The translations under genes were made by a program, and so were the position numbers. DNA of 64,000 nt. Source: Rhizomucor pusillus. Lineage: Eukaryota; Mucoromycota; Mucoromycetes; Mucorales; Lichtheimiaceae. The stretch spans positions 5,036 through 69,035 of the forward strand of contig FWWN02000627.1 in assembly GCA_900175165.2 (NCBI GenBank), read 5' to 3'. The notes beneath the pieces were generated by a model. That model searched no databases. It was not told the origin of the DNA and saw only the letters and a list, made by a program, of their open reading frames with translations. Of the stretch, positions 11,101 to 22,277 are shown one piece after another; position 1 is the first letter of the stretch, and each line of letters begins with the position of its first letter.

Positions 11101-14100
11101 TTTGGATAAGAAATGGTACGAAGGACGCCTGGTACATATGAATCGCAACCGAGTTCATGTCCACTATTGCGGTTGGATCGATAAATTTGACGAGTACATT
11201 CCCCTCGGCAGCCGCCGCCTCCAAGTCATTGAAAATGATCACGAGGTGGAGTGCGTCGAACCTGGTTACCAACAGCGATACGAAGAATCGTTGAAACAAC
11301 AAGAACAGATAGAGGAGCAGCGACAGGCTGCATTGGATGCTGCAACAGAGGAGGCAATGAGCGCAAGAATGCTACGCAACCTTCGACGCCGCGAACTTGG
11401 TGCAGGTTGGAGCGAAGAGCCCATTGAGTATCACAAAGAAGATGAAAATGAAGAAGATGTGGAAAGTAAGAAGCGTAAATGGTGGACTAACAGTAGAGTT
11501 TATGTTTCTCTCGTCTTTAACGGGCAAACTATTTGACAGTAATTGACAAGTGGAAAGTCTACTGCAATCAATGCAATGTGGTCATCAAGCAGTTCAGATA
11601 TTACTGCACTTACTGCGAAACACCTTCTGAAGGTACCGATTATCGAAGCTTCGAGCTCTGTTTGCAGTAAGTCACATATCAACGTATCTAGCAATCATCA
11701 GCACTCTTATGCTTATTGCGATATTCCGTAGATGCTTTGACCAAGGTTTCCCATTCTGGCACGACCATCCACGATCAAGCTTTGCGGTACAAGCAGTAAT
11801 CGATAGTCAAATTGGACCGATGCCGATTAAAGGCGAGCTGGTGACAGTGTGGGAAGAAGATGTTATGGACGACACGACGAATACTGCAAATGGAGATCAA
11901 GGCGATCAAGAAGAGGACAATGCGACAATTGAAGCCAGTCAAATCTTCTCTGGCCAAAAGATTGAAAACCAGCATGAAGGATACAAGTTCTTGAAACGCT
12001 GGCAGCGACGAAAAGTATGTGCATTCTGCAACGATGACGATGATACTTCTGAGGAGCTTGGTCAATTCATTGGTCCGTTCATTATTGCTACGTACAACAA
12101 AAACGGTGTCGAGCGAAAGCGGCAGTTCTGGGCTCACGATTCGTGCGCCCGGTACTCTCCAGAAGTATTCTGTACTCCTGAAGGCAAATGGTACAACGTG
12201 ACACTTGCTCTGCGGCGAGGTCGAGGCATGCGATGCTACGTGTGCAAGGAGAAAGGTGCTACTATAGGTTGCTTTGACTCCAGGTGTACAAAGAGTTTCC
12301 ACTTGCCATGTTCCCAAAAACCCGTGAGCTACTTTAAGAATGGCGTCATTTTCTGGTGCTCAACACATGAAGCGTACTACAACAAGAAAGGTATGTCCCT
12401 GAAAATAAGATAATTATTGAAGCTGGCATACTGACATCTCAGCTATAGATACCTATGTCAATATCTTCAAATGCGATGGATGCCACAAGAAACTTGAAGA
12501 CGAGTCATGGTTCTCTTGCGTACCATGTGCTTCAAGCTATTTTTCTTCTTTTGATTTGTGTGCAGAGGCAAGTAAAGCACATAGGCTACTGTGACACAGT
12601 CTGCTCACATTTCAGCAGTGCTTTGAAAACTTCCCGAGTGACCATGCGCACAATGCAGACAGTTTCGAAGAAACATGTGAGTTCTGGTGGAAACAAGAAG
12701 GAGACGTGCGTATATCGGCTCGATGGCTCACATAAAAGACAAGCATTTGAGATTATCAAAGAAGTTGAAGCACAAAAAGCAAGAGAGGCAGCCCAAGCCA
12801 AAGAGCAGGCGCAAGGTTGGATAATATAAGAGAGCATCAAAGTATCAGCATGATATAGTAACAATGTTTTAATAGCAAAGAGGAGGAAGCCTTTATTTCC
12901 CAAGCGACGGCGATTAGAAAACGGTGCACCGACAACAACGTGTTGTTACTGTGGCACTCAAGATGCTACAGAGTGGCGAAAAGGCTACGATGGAGGCGTT
13001 GTCATGTGCCAAAAATGCTTTGAGGTGGCACTTTCTGTTGACAGCAACGATGGAAGCAGCAACGAACCCCTCGTCATGTACGGTGACGACCAGCAGCAGG
13101 ATCATTATGTAACCTCCATTGAGGATTACACTCACAAACCTTACCTTACTCGCGAGGCATTGTCTGCTACAAAATTCAGCAAGGATGGACAGGGAATTCG
13201 ATTGTCGTCTTACGAGCCTCAACCGAATCAGCTCTTCTCGCTCGTTTTTGATTCCACGTATTTTGATATACCCGGACGAGCACCTCGTTGGGCTACTCAT
13301 TCGGGCACCGATTATCATGGTGCGTTGTTGATTAGCGTTTTGGAAAAAGTAGGCATGATTTAATGATTCCTCACTAACTTTTGCTCATTCAAGGCACTTG
13401 GCTGCCACAGACTGTTCGAAGGTGAAGCAAAGCAAATTCACAATATCCATAGCTGTCAAGCATTTTTCTTAACAACTGGATTCTAGAGCTATTCTCAAGT
13501 ATACACAGAAAGACGAGCGAGTGCTCTCAAACTTTTTGGGAAGAGGTATGGACCCTGAAAAGCAAAGATGTAAATAATTGTCAAGTTAAAATTATGGATC
13601 GGCATGTGCAGGTACAGATGCAATCGAATGCTTCCTTTTACAGAGAAGGTACGTTCTGTATAACTTACGAACATCCCCTGCTGCTTTAACCGATATCCTT
13701 TTACATTATCGCTGTTATACATAGATGCTGCGGAGTGGATATCAATCCGGTATGCTCCATTGTCGTTTCAATCCAAAAGTGTTTTAGACTAGGACCCATC
13801 TCATATAATATGTACACAGGCGGCTGTTGCGCTATCTCAAAGAAATTGCTGTTTCGAGATCCCTCCTGGCCTTACCTCTGCCGAATACCGTCCGATTATA
13901 GCCCAAGCAGATTCAAGACATCTTAGCGGCGCGCTTTTTGCAGACGAGTCTTTCCATCATATTTTGTCGCACCCACCGTACAAGGACTGTGTGGCTTACT
14001 CAACACATCTAGAGGGAGACTTGTCAAGATTTACAACGATCGACGAATTCAAGCAAGAGTACATTAAAGTTGTTCGCGAGAGCTGGAGGTAACATGGATG

Positions 14101-15544
14101 TTCTTGTAATAGATGCACGAACTTGCGGACAGATGGACTCACGCCGTCGGTACTACTACCTATAAACGAAGGCTTTTGCAAATGGGAAGGCGGCTTACGC
14201 TGGGTATCGGCGATAACAGAGAACACTGTTTCTACGTTCCTGTTGGTTTCAATCTCTTGCGGCAATACATTGACGAAGGCTTTGAGCTGGAAGAGCTAGC
14301 AAGTATCTGGGACTCCGGAATGGTGCTTAAATGTACACGGCTAACAAAACAGTATGTATGAATGCAGATCATAAAACGACAACGATATTGCTCTGCATTT
14401 GGACTTGGAACCTATCTCTGTGTTCAATACGATTTTCTTGTGTTTACACACGAGTTTATTGCCACGTTTCGCAAAATACCAAAAGACAAGGTGAATCGGA
14501 TGATATCTACAGAGGGTAAATATTCATTGTTTGTGATCCTGCCCAACTTCTCACAGGTATATGAATAGATATTCCCTGCAATGATCACATACGCGTGACT
14601 CGAGTATCAAGAGGAGTACCAACTGCAGCCGTTAGTCGCAAAAGCGTCGTGATGGGAACAGTCTGGGTATTTCGACCGACCGAAAAACTAAAGTTCCATG
14701 ATCTATGTCTTTCTCGAATGGTGGAACGATTTGGGCAAGATGAGACAAATTGGGAACATATTATACTGGATTTTATGACAATACAAGGGGTAATATTCTC
14801 ATATTTCCTCGGTTTTATGAAGGTCATGGTCTCCATAACAATGTCATATTAGAATTCTGCCCAAGATCTCTCGAATGACAAGACGGACCAAGAGACAGAT
14901 GCTGCTGCCGACAATGGAAGCAAGAGTGAAAATGACAAGCGCGACGCTAGTCCTGAAATCTCAGAATATGAGCAACAAAGGCTGGCACGAATTGAAGAAA
15001 ACACACGCACGTTGTTGCAACTGGTATGTATCACCTTTAACGGAAATGGATATTTGGAAAACGACATTTATACTTGCTGGATATTTGCGTGTAGGGCTTG
15101 ATATCAGAGCTCGGTGAAGACTCCACAGACGTGATCCATTACGAGGCAATGACAATGAGAGAAACACTTCCGGATGCGCCTTTAAAGCTCATGGTAGCTC
15201 ATCACCAGCCTCACTTGCTAGAGCATCAAATTGGATTGTATCGCGAGACCTTGGTTCAAATTGCACACGAAGCAGCCAAAAAGTTAGCGCCGCAAGGTCA
15301 TCTAATTTTAGGAGTCCAAGATATCCGGACAGAGCAGGGTAAACTGTGGCCGCTGGGAATGCTGGTATTGGAAGACGTCGAACTTGCAGTCTCTTCCGAT
15401 ACATTGAAATTGAAGGAGATGGTTATTGCTGTGCCGGATGGCTATTCGAAGATCAGAAACCAGGAAGTGCCGGAGGAAAGCACGCTACCTCAAGGCCATC
15501 TACCTATCGTTCACGCCACTTATTTGGTATTCCAAAGGCTCTAA
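8119..15544 (+). CDS. Giant chromatin-reader / DNA-methylase fusion protein (~2,100 aa)
   Basis: The 18-exon model encodes 2,100 residues: 8119-9529, 9609-11465, 11540-11666, 11732-12390, 12449-12567, 12619-12705, 12752-12815, 12876-13319, 13394-13421, 13487-13545, 13612-13648, 13725-13749, 13820-14088, 14172-14298, 14368-14515, 14569-14789, 14853-15023, 15095-15544. Domains in order: a CxxC...CxxC pair near 280; four Tudor/MBT-like repeats (~391-452, 513-590, 680-757, 940-1014); ZZ-type finger (~1094-1146); extended PHD finger (~1225-1350); second ZZ finger (~1352-1412); basic helix; Cys4 finger (~1463-1492); methylase domain (~1550-1815) with NFLGRGTDAIE, GVDINPAAV, SHPPYKDC (near 1689), LTLGIGDNREH and IIKRQRYC; and a second methylase-like half (~1960-2080) with LGVQDIRTEQGKLWPLGM. 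I infer a nuclear protein that reads histone marks and methylates DNA; base specificity is unknown. Introns 12568-12618 and 14299-14367 appear GC-AG. The 46-nt intron 12706-12751 is the weakest junction. Confidence 0.82.
9290..11235 (+). repeat. Four tandem Tudor/MBT-like protein repeats within the methylase gene
   Basis: The coding sequence holds four divergent copies of one ~65-75-residue unit, at about 9290-9475, 9735-9965, 10240-10465 and 11025-11235. Shared features in order are HGF.xNxYGYxYN at the entry (weaker in copy 1), V.VL, W(Y/D)xGxL, VxVxY.xW.D, (D/E)EW/Y and a closing GSRR(I/L)(R/K)L. The aromatic residues could form a methyl-lysine or methyl-arginine cage, as in Tudor, MBT or agenet domains. 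The linkers between copies are long and rich in Lys, Arg, Ser and Gln, with an AT-hook-like RRGRPPKPKP near 10735-10770. The repeat is seen directly; the fold and ligand are inferred. Confidence 0.75.
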
Positions 15545-15954
15545 CGGATGTCTATCCCTTCGAATTGCGACGAAAATAGAAACACAGTTTTACCCTTGTA
15601 TCCGCCAGTGTCTTGGCACTTTTCACTTAATGCTCTAGTCAAATAGACTTTGCAGTAGTAACATGAACTGAAGTTAGTCCTGTAATCCGTCATGCTTCTA
15701 AAGGTACAGTCTTTATTGTAGCGTCGTGGTCTTAGCAGAAGTTATATGCCATCATAGCAGGCTAGCACTTCATTGTTATATTAATTGAAGAACAACAATG
15801 AATGCCATCGTTATGCTTATACGTCACCGATTGAAAAAAGTCATTCTCATGCCACTTGCATTAAGTTCTCCTTTTTCTTCTTCCTGTCACGACTCTTCAA
15901 CAGACTGGGTGTTCCCATCGAAAAGATAAGACAATTTATCAAACTAGCATGTTC

Positions 15955-17760
15955 GTCTCCAGCTCGCATTGCAAACAAAGCTACCTATGCTCTTCGATGT
16001 TCAAACAATATGCACCAACCATCGATCAACAACGTCGACCTCCCGCTCAAAAAGCATGTGTTCTCTGCATCGATTGCCACGGTTTTGCAATCCGGCGCGA
16101 CACATCCTTGAAGAATATCAGCGCTCGCTTCAAGGAAGAATACGTGTTTGTCACGCGTCTGACAATCAGCCCTTAAATGCGCACAACATACAAACGCAAG
16201 CTACAACAAGATGGGCACTACAACGTCATTTCTACAGCCTTTCAGAACAGCAGACCTGTGCAAGAAGACTATTTGACGATTCTTCGGAGCTTGACAAGAA
16301 AAATCGAATTCGTGGTGTGTCAACCAAGGGAGCTCCATAAAATCGAGCCAATCCAAGGTACATACTTTGCATCCTACGTCATGGATTTGTTCATTCCTGC
16401 TTTGCGTCGAGATCTAACTTACGGTTCTGGTAAGTAAAACCCATTAAGTGGATCAACGTCGTCTCTGCGTTGCAAGCCGGTCACAAGTTCATAAAAATAA
16501 CCGTGGATCAATTCGATGATGACAGATTAATGCTTCGATCTGTGAGACCGAGCCAGGAGAGACATCGCTCTCGCAGATCCTCAAGAGACCGCACGAGAGT
16601 CGATCCTCTAGAATGGATTTCAGCTTGATGATGGGGATATTTGACTAACGTATAGTTACATACTTGCAATGCAGCTCATCGTCTTTCGGAGTATAGACGT
16701 CTGCGTTCCCAGATATTTCCTTCGTCCGTAATTCTGCTTTCTGCGATGCATCTTTGGCACATATACAAGTATTTCTTGTCAGGAAAAAAGCTGAAGAGGC
16801 GAAAAAAGAAAAGAAAAACCAGTATCTTCATCCAAGTGGAGATCTATCCGTCGCAGATGAATATATCAAGAAAAGATTGTAATACGTCTCTTCTCTTTGC
16901 GGTGGCAATAGTACACGTAGCAAGCTATGTATCAGACACGAGCAAGCGTTAAAAGACGCATAACAGAATTCAAGACTGGCTTGAAAATTTCAAGCATCGA
17001 AGCAGGTTAGTTTACGCTGGATACTTTTATAGTATGCTATCGTTCTTAACCAAGTAAATTCCAGGCACAGCCCAGCTTTGAAATCATCCGCTGCAAACGG
17101 GCTGCAAATTACCAAAAGCATTGGACTAATCTGTTGAATACGATGCATACTATTACCATCTTCAGAAAAAGATGGACGACAAGCCAGTGCTCGCGTTATC
17201 GGCTCAGATGCAGAACGGATTGATGAATTTATCCGAGATAGATCGGAAAGCCTGGGTGGAATGCGTGCTGCCAAGGAAAAAGTCCTGGATGTTTGTGACG
17301 TACATCGACGCATTCATCCAAGAAGACAAAGAAGTCGACGACTGCGCTTTGCTCAAGACAAGAAAGTATGACGAGCTGCTAACAACAGCTTCAATGGAGA
17401 AGAACGTGTTCAGGGACTCGTGGAAAGAGGTTGTCATTCAATGGGGGGAACCCCAGTTTCTCGCTCAGGCCAGCTTCTGCTTGTCTTACACAGTAGCTGA
17501 AATTTTAGTCTGGAACAGTTGCTATAAAGCATGTCAAGCCGGAGAGAGAGGTAGCAGCAGCAGAAAAGCGTTCCTTGGATTGGCATTGCCATCAGCTATC
17601 ACACATGAGTCCTTCTGGATATTGAGTACGACGTCATCGTTCGTTTCGTTCCTCCTGAAGTTGTCTCTTTGGTGCGCTTTCTTCGCTACCATAGCAAGTC
17701 TGCAGCATCAAAATCGTCGTCATTTTTTTGATATCACTTCCATAAAGAGGAGATAAGATG
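15955..17760 (+). pseudogene. Unassigned multi-exon coding remnant or poorly resolved gene
   Basis: Codon-like reading is clear in pieces but I could not assemble a whole gene. A segment at about 16,195-16,436 encodes HYNVISTAFQNSRPVQEDYL followed by an EFVVCQPRELHKIEPIQG stretch and FASYVMDLFIPALRRDL. A following segment (~16,460-16,625) reads WINVVSALQAGHKFIKITV and then an Arg/Ser-rich tail ending in TGA. Upstream, in the same frame, lies a TAA at 16,174-16,176 that either breaks the frame or lies inside a 57-nt intron (GTGTTT...CGCAAG, 16,145-16,201). Downstream to 17,756 are Lys/Arg-rich open frames, including a 194-codon one at 17,172, with no recognisable domain. No family is recognised. 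It may be a decayed gene, a fast-evolving gene or a gene with unusual splicing. Confidence 0.35.
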
Positions 17761-18257
17761 CACGGTTCGATCAACAAGATATTGTCATTTTCTTATGAAA
17801 TGGAGTGTTGGATACAACAAGAAGATGCACCACGAAGTATTCGGTGCCTGTCATCCGTTTGCACTTGCTTGCGGTACAAGAATAAAGCAAGCCTAGCGAA
17901 TTCCCCCTACAGCTTATAGTGCAAAAGAGTTACAACACGAAGAACTGTCAAAAAAGTTTGGCAATTTTGAATTGCTTTTGTAAAAATGTAGCTTATAAAT
18001 AATACCACGATTAATGAGTACTGAATCATATTAAAAGCATTATCCGCCCAAAAGCTCTAGAAGAAGGCGGATTCACCCTTGTTTTGCTGACTCATGTTTG
18101 TTTCGGAACGGTGGATGGCAGCATGTCTCAGTTTTTTTTCTTTTTTTAACAGCGCAATTTCAAGTTTACCCGAGAAGGGCAAACAAATTGTAGGGTTTTC
18201 GTTTTTACTTGTTTAGATTTTTTCTTCTTTTATCTGTCAACGCTGCTTTTATCTTCG
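17761..18257 (+). promoter_or_regulatory. Upstream region of the VTC gene
   Basis: This 0.5-kb AT-rich stretch carries no supported gene. A TATAAATA-like string lies near 17,993 and T-rich pyrimidine tracts lie near 18,125-18,150 and 18,195-18,230, just ahead of the VTC start. These are typical of fungal promoter and leader sequence, but no specific site can be named. Confidence 0.35.
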
Positions 18258-20596
18258 ATGGCCCCATTTGTCGAAGAATTTGAGAAGCATATTTACGAAC
18301 CTTGGCGTTTTGAATATGTCGCACTGCAGGCAATTTTACGCGATTTGGATTATCGATTAAAGCAAGACTCGCCGTGGAACGAGCAAGACGAAAAAGCATT
18401 CGAGGCGACCCTGTGGCTCGAAGCTGAAAAGATCGATTTGTTTATCCAGCGTATGCAGAGAGAGCTGGAGAATCGCATTGCATACAGCGAACGCATTCTG
18501 CTGCAAGGTCGCTCGCAATTCACGACTGCTACCAACGAACGTGTATATACCTCTATGGAAAATGCTTTAACCGAGCTTTTGATCGATCTGGATGAACTTT
18601 CCCGGTTTACGCTACTCAACTTTAAAGCCATCGGTATTATTATAGAAGAGCATGATCGTCTGACAAACATCAACCGGCACCAGCTGTTCGTTGACATTGC
18701 GCGGAGCAAGTCACTAGACAGGCAACGCTTCGACGTTGATCTTGTCCGTTTATCGATACTTTTGGATCTTTGCAGGCAACGAGGGCAGCCGCATGCGGGG
18801 CAAGCAGATGCTGGGGCAAAGCAAGCAGCGTTTGAGCGTGCAACTGCGAAGTACTGGGTACATCCTGACAACGTTGCAGAAGTCAAGTCTGTTTTGCTCT
18901 TCCACTTGCCCATTCTTGTTTTCAACCCGAACAAAGCTATCGAAGCAACTGACAGCGCGATATCAAGTGTGTACCTAGACAATGCTAATTTTAGCCTGTA
19001 TCATGGACGTCTGGAGCGCGACGAGGGAGCGGAAGCGATCCGATTGCGTTGGTACGGACCCATGGACGCACAGACGATCTTTGTGGAACGCAAAACACAC
19101 CATGCAGCGTGGCTCGATGGGCGATCTGTCAAGGACCGATTCCCGCTTCCCGAATCTAAAATTAACGATTTTCTTCACCTGAGATACACCGCCGACGACT
19201 ATGCCAGGGATTTGGAGGTGCAAGGCGACGTTGACGAGGAGACGATAAAAATGCGGCACTTTATCGCGTCTGGTATCCAGCGCTCTATCCAAGAAAAAGG
19301 ACTTGCACCCGTCCTGCGTGTGTTTTACAACCGCACGGCGTTCCAACGACCGGGAGACCAGAGTGTGCGTGTGTCCTTGGATACAGACTTGACGTTTATC
19401 CCGGAACGGACGGATGAAAACCATTGGCGCCGTCCCGATGTTGGCATTGATTATTCATTCAACAATATACCACAGGATCAAGTGTACCGCTTCCCGCACG
19501 CTGTCCTGGAAACCAAGCTGCAAAATAATGAACCACCTGAATGGTTGACTCAACTTTTGGAATCCGGTCTGGTCTACGAAGTGCCACGATTTTCAAAATA
19601 CTTGCACGGAGCAGCATCGTTCTGGACGCAGCAACTTCCGCTCTTGCCATGGTGGTTGAACGAGCTGAATCTGGATATTCGAAATGCCAAGCAACCTACG
19701 GGCAACGTTGCAAAGGAACTCTTGTCACGCTCAAGGAGCTTAAAACCCGTGATTGGTGGCAAGGTGCGCTCAGGATACCTCGAAAGCAAACTGGAGCAGC
19801 CTGCACCGCCTCGACGAGACTCATCAGCGTCGGTGTTGCAGCGTGCCCCGAGTTTGCAACGGGAACGCGCTCCTCTCAAACCTACTCTTCCTCCTCCACC
19901 TCCACCTCCTCCTTCCCAACAACAACAACAAGAAGAGCAAAAGATCCCACAGCAGCCAGAACCACCGCAGCAGATCCTCACACGTCGCAGTGAATCCGTA
20001 CATAGTAGGCAGAGACAAAGTCTAGAGAGGCAACAAACTTTCTTTGATCCGGTGGCTATCGCGGTTGAAGACGATACCAATGGCCAGGACGAGGAGGAGG
20101 AAGAGGATGGAGGAAAGAAGAAGAAGAAAAAGAAAAAGAACAAGAACGATCCCAGACTGGAACCCAAAGTGTTCTTTGCAAACGAACGCACGTTTATCCA
20201 TTGGCTTCAGTTTTCGGCGCTGATATTGATGGGAGCGCTTCTTTTGTTGAATTTTGGCGACCGTTTTAGCATGATTGCTGGCGCTGTGTTCTTTGCCATC
20301 TCGCTGATACTTGCCTTGTATGCCTTTGGCAGATTCCGGTATCGAGCACATCAAATCAGCACACGACCTAACCTGCGATACGACGATATTTACGGCCCAA
20401 TTGGTCTTTGCGTTCTATTTGTTGGTGCGCTTGTGGTAAGTAAATAAGAAAGAAAGACTTTGATCTTTTTAACTCTAATTCCACTCTGTTGTAGCTCAAC
20501 TTTGTATTGCGTTACACGCATACCTCGACGACTGGTACTTACCTGGGTATCAATGGTACAACTGCACAGCAACCATCATCATCTCAAGCACGGTAG
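18258..20596 (+). CDS. VTC4: Vacuolar transporter chaperone subunit (SPX-VTC-DUF202)
   Basis: This is a subunit of the complex that makes inorganic polyphosphate and passes it into the vacuole. Exons 18258-20435 and 20495-20596 give 759 residues. The order is an N-terminal SPX-like domain (to ~190) that would sense inositol pyrophosphates, the VTC tunnel domain (~205-470), a low-complexity linker with polyproline, polyglutamine, acidic and polylysine runs (~520-635), and three C-terminal membrane helices of DUF202 (~640-750). Tunnel residues expected of a catalytic subunit are present: RLRWYG near 262, IFVERKTH near 275, RVFYNRTAF and VRVSLDTDL near 355-375, and VLETKLQ near 415. I therefore lean to the Vtc4-like catalytic form, though Vtc2/3 share the layout. 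The SPX start lacks the usual MKFG opening. Confidence 0.85.
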
Positions 20597-20833
20597 ACAA
20601 TTACTGCTACTGTAATCATTACAATATATATCAAAGAACGTTTATGTTTTTATTTTAGAGGCTAAGCGAGGCAAAATGGAAAGATAATGTTTTTTTGTCT
20701 AATATAGAAAGAAGGATGAAGAAAAGAACTGTGTTCTTCTTTTGGGCTTGTGTTGCTCTACTATCTACAATGGATGATTTGAGGGGTAACTACAGCGCGC
20801 GCCAGAAATAATAAAAAAGAAATGGTATACATA

Positions 20834-21897
20834 TCAGGGTCCGGGATGAAGGATATCAGGGAAAACGTCGACGTTATCGGTCAATTCGCAGATATTATGT
20901 AGACAGCGCATCGGGTATAAAAGATCAATGTAGAAAGAAATGTTGGCGAGGATGTAATCGTCTACCGTCACAGTGCCCATGATATAGTACAATTCCAAAA
21001 TGAAATAGCAGCAGACGATGTAGGCGAGCAACATTGGCCAGAGGATGGAAATCGGGTCCAAAAGAAATACTCGTCGCAACCACGGTGAGCTCATGGATAT
21101 CGTGACCGCGCTTACTAGCCTGTTGTAGGGGATGTATACTTTGTTAGCTAGACTGTCCACGTATTTACGCGCCAACCCGGAATACTTGCAAAGGTTTTGC
21201 TCCAGAGAATGCAAATTGCGTCTGTAAGGTATACAGGAGGACACCAGCCAGTCCAAACAAGGCCATAATGATGACTAGGATTCCCTCGTTGTAAAATAGT
21301 TTAGATACTACAGAACGCGTGTGTGTATTAGTTTGAATGCATGATTACCTCACACATGCTGCCACTTACTCATGTCTGATATAATGACCGTCATAAACAG
21401 TGAAAACAATCCAAGCAAGGACGATCGGCTGACATGTGATAGCTGGAAATAGCTCATCCACAAATGCCATGCTATCAGGACGGCAATGAAAAACGTTGGC
21501 ACTAAGGGCACCCACCAGGCATACTTGCTGCGAAGAGTATCGTTGTTAATGCGTTTGAACCATGCCCCCCATAACGTTTCTTTTCACTCGTGTACCTCCT
21601 CTGCAGCCACTGGAAAATAGGATCAACGCGAACGAGAATCGCCGATAAGCTCGAGATGGCGATCAACTGCCCGGTTGTAATGAGAAAAGTTTTGCGAACG
21701 AAAGCTAGAACAGGAAATATGTGGGTCAGTTTGCCTGTTAGAGTGTCATGCGCTCACGTTCATTTACCCATTTGCTTTGTTATACTGGCTCTCGAGACGG
21801 CTACTCCAAATACGTCCAAGTCGTGGCCTGAGCCATACCTCTGAAGCGGGTCCGCTTGTGGGTAGGGAATGGATATCGAACTATAGTTTGTGCTCAT
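20834..21897 (-). CDS. Bax inhibitor-1 / TMBIM family membrane protein
   Basis: This is a polytopic membrane protein of the LFG/TMBIM group, linked in other organisms to ER calcium leak and stress-death control. Minus-strand exons are 21768-21897, 21596-21704, 21370-21527, 21169-21307 and 20834-21119, giving 273 residues. The family entry FVRKTFLITTGQL follows an N-terminal soluble stretch of about 45 residues. Hydrophobic segments repeat along the chain. LYTLQTQFAFSG matches the family's conserved loop (near 170), and LELYYIMGTVTVDDYIL with FYIDLLYPMR matches the end of the fold. The fourth intron (21120-21168) contains a CTAAC branch site and has to be removed for frame. The gene converges on VTC and diverges from the Rax1-like gene. 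Confidence 0.82.
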
Positions 21898-22277
21898 AGC
21901 CTCGTTTTCGACGTTGACCTTGTTTTGCACATATGCACTCTGGGAAAACAAGTAGTACAGAAAAAGGTGAAAGAGAAGCAATTCCTTCCGGAGTAAGAGG
22001 GCGACAGATACTGCACGCACACACACACGCACCACAACAGCAGTGCGACAGACCACAGGCACCCACACAAAAGGGAGGGAAGCTATCAGCCAATGACATC
22101 ACGAGAGACCTCAGGGACTCTAGCCTCCTGTCGCACAGTTACAAAGTTTGGTTGGTCGCTCCTCCTGTCACTCTAAAGGGGAGGCGCGGAGGAAGGGGGA
22201 AGAGAAAAAGAAAAGGATGCCCATTGCCCTTTTTCATTAGAGATACATGACCTGCTCTCTTCCACTTTCTTCTTGCT
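21898..22277. promoter_or_regulatory. Divergent promoter region, TMBIM / Rax1-like
   Basis: This is 380 bp between two divergent start codons. It contains a short CA-dinucleotide run near 22,015-22,030 and a purine-rich block (GGAGG, GAAAAAGAAAAGG) near 22,175-22,215. No defined transcription-factor site is claimed. Confidence 0.4.

Noticed and set aside
14089..14112. A 24-nt intron in the methylase gene
   Set aside because: Too short and it breaks the alignment; an acceptor at 14,171 gives an 83-nt intron and the expected VVRESWRLLQMGRRL reading.
18205..18399. 64-codon minus-strand frame over the VTC start
   Set aside because: Antisense shadow of the SPX coding sequence; no own features.
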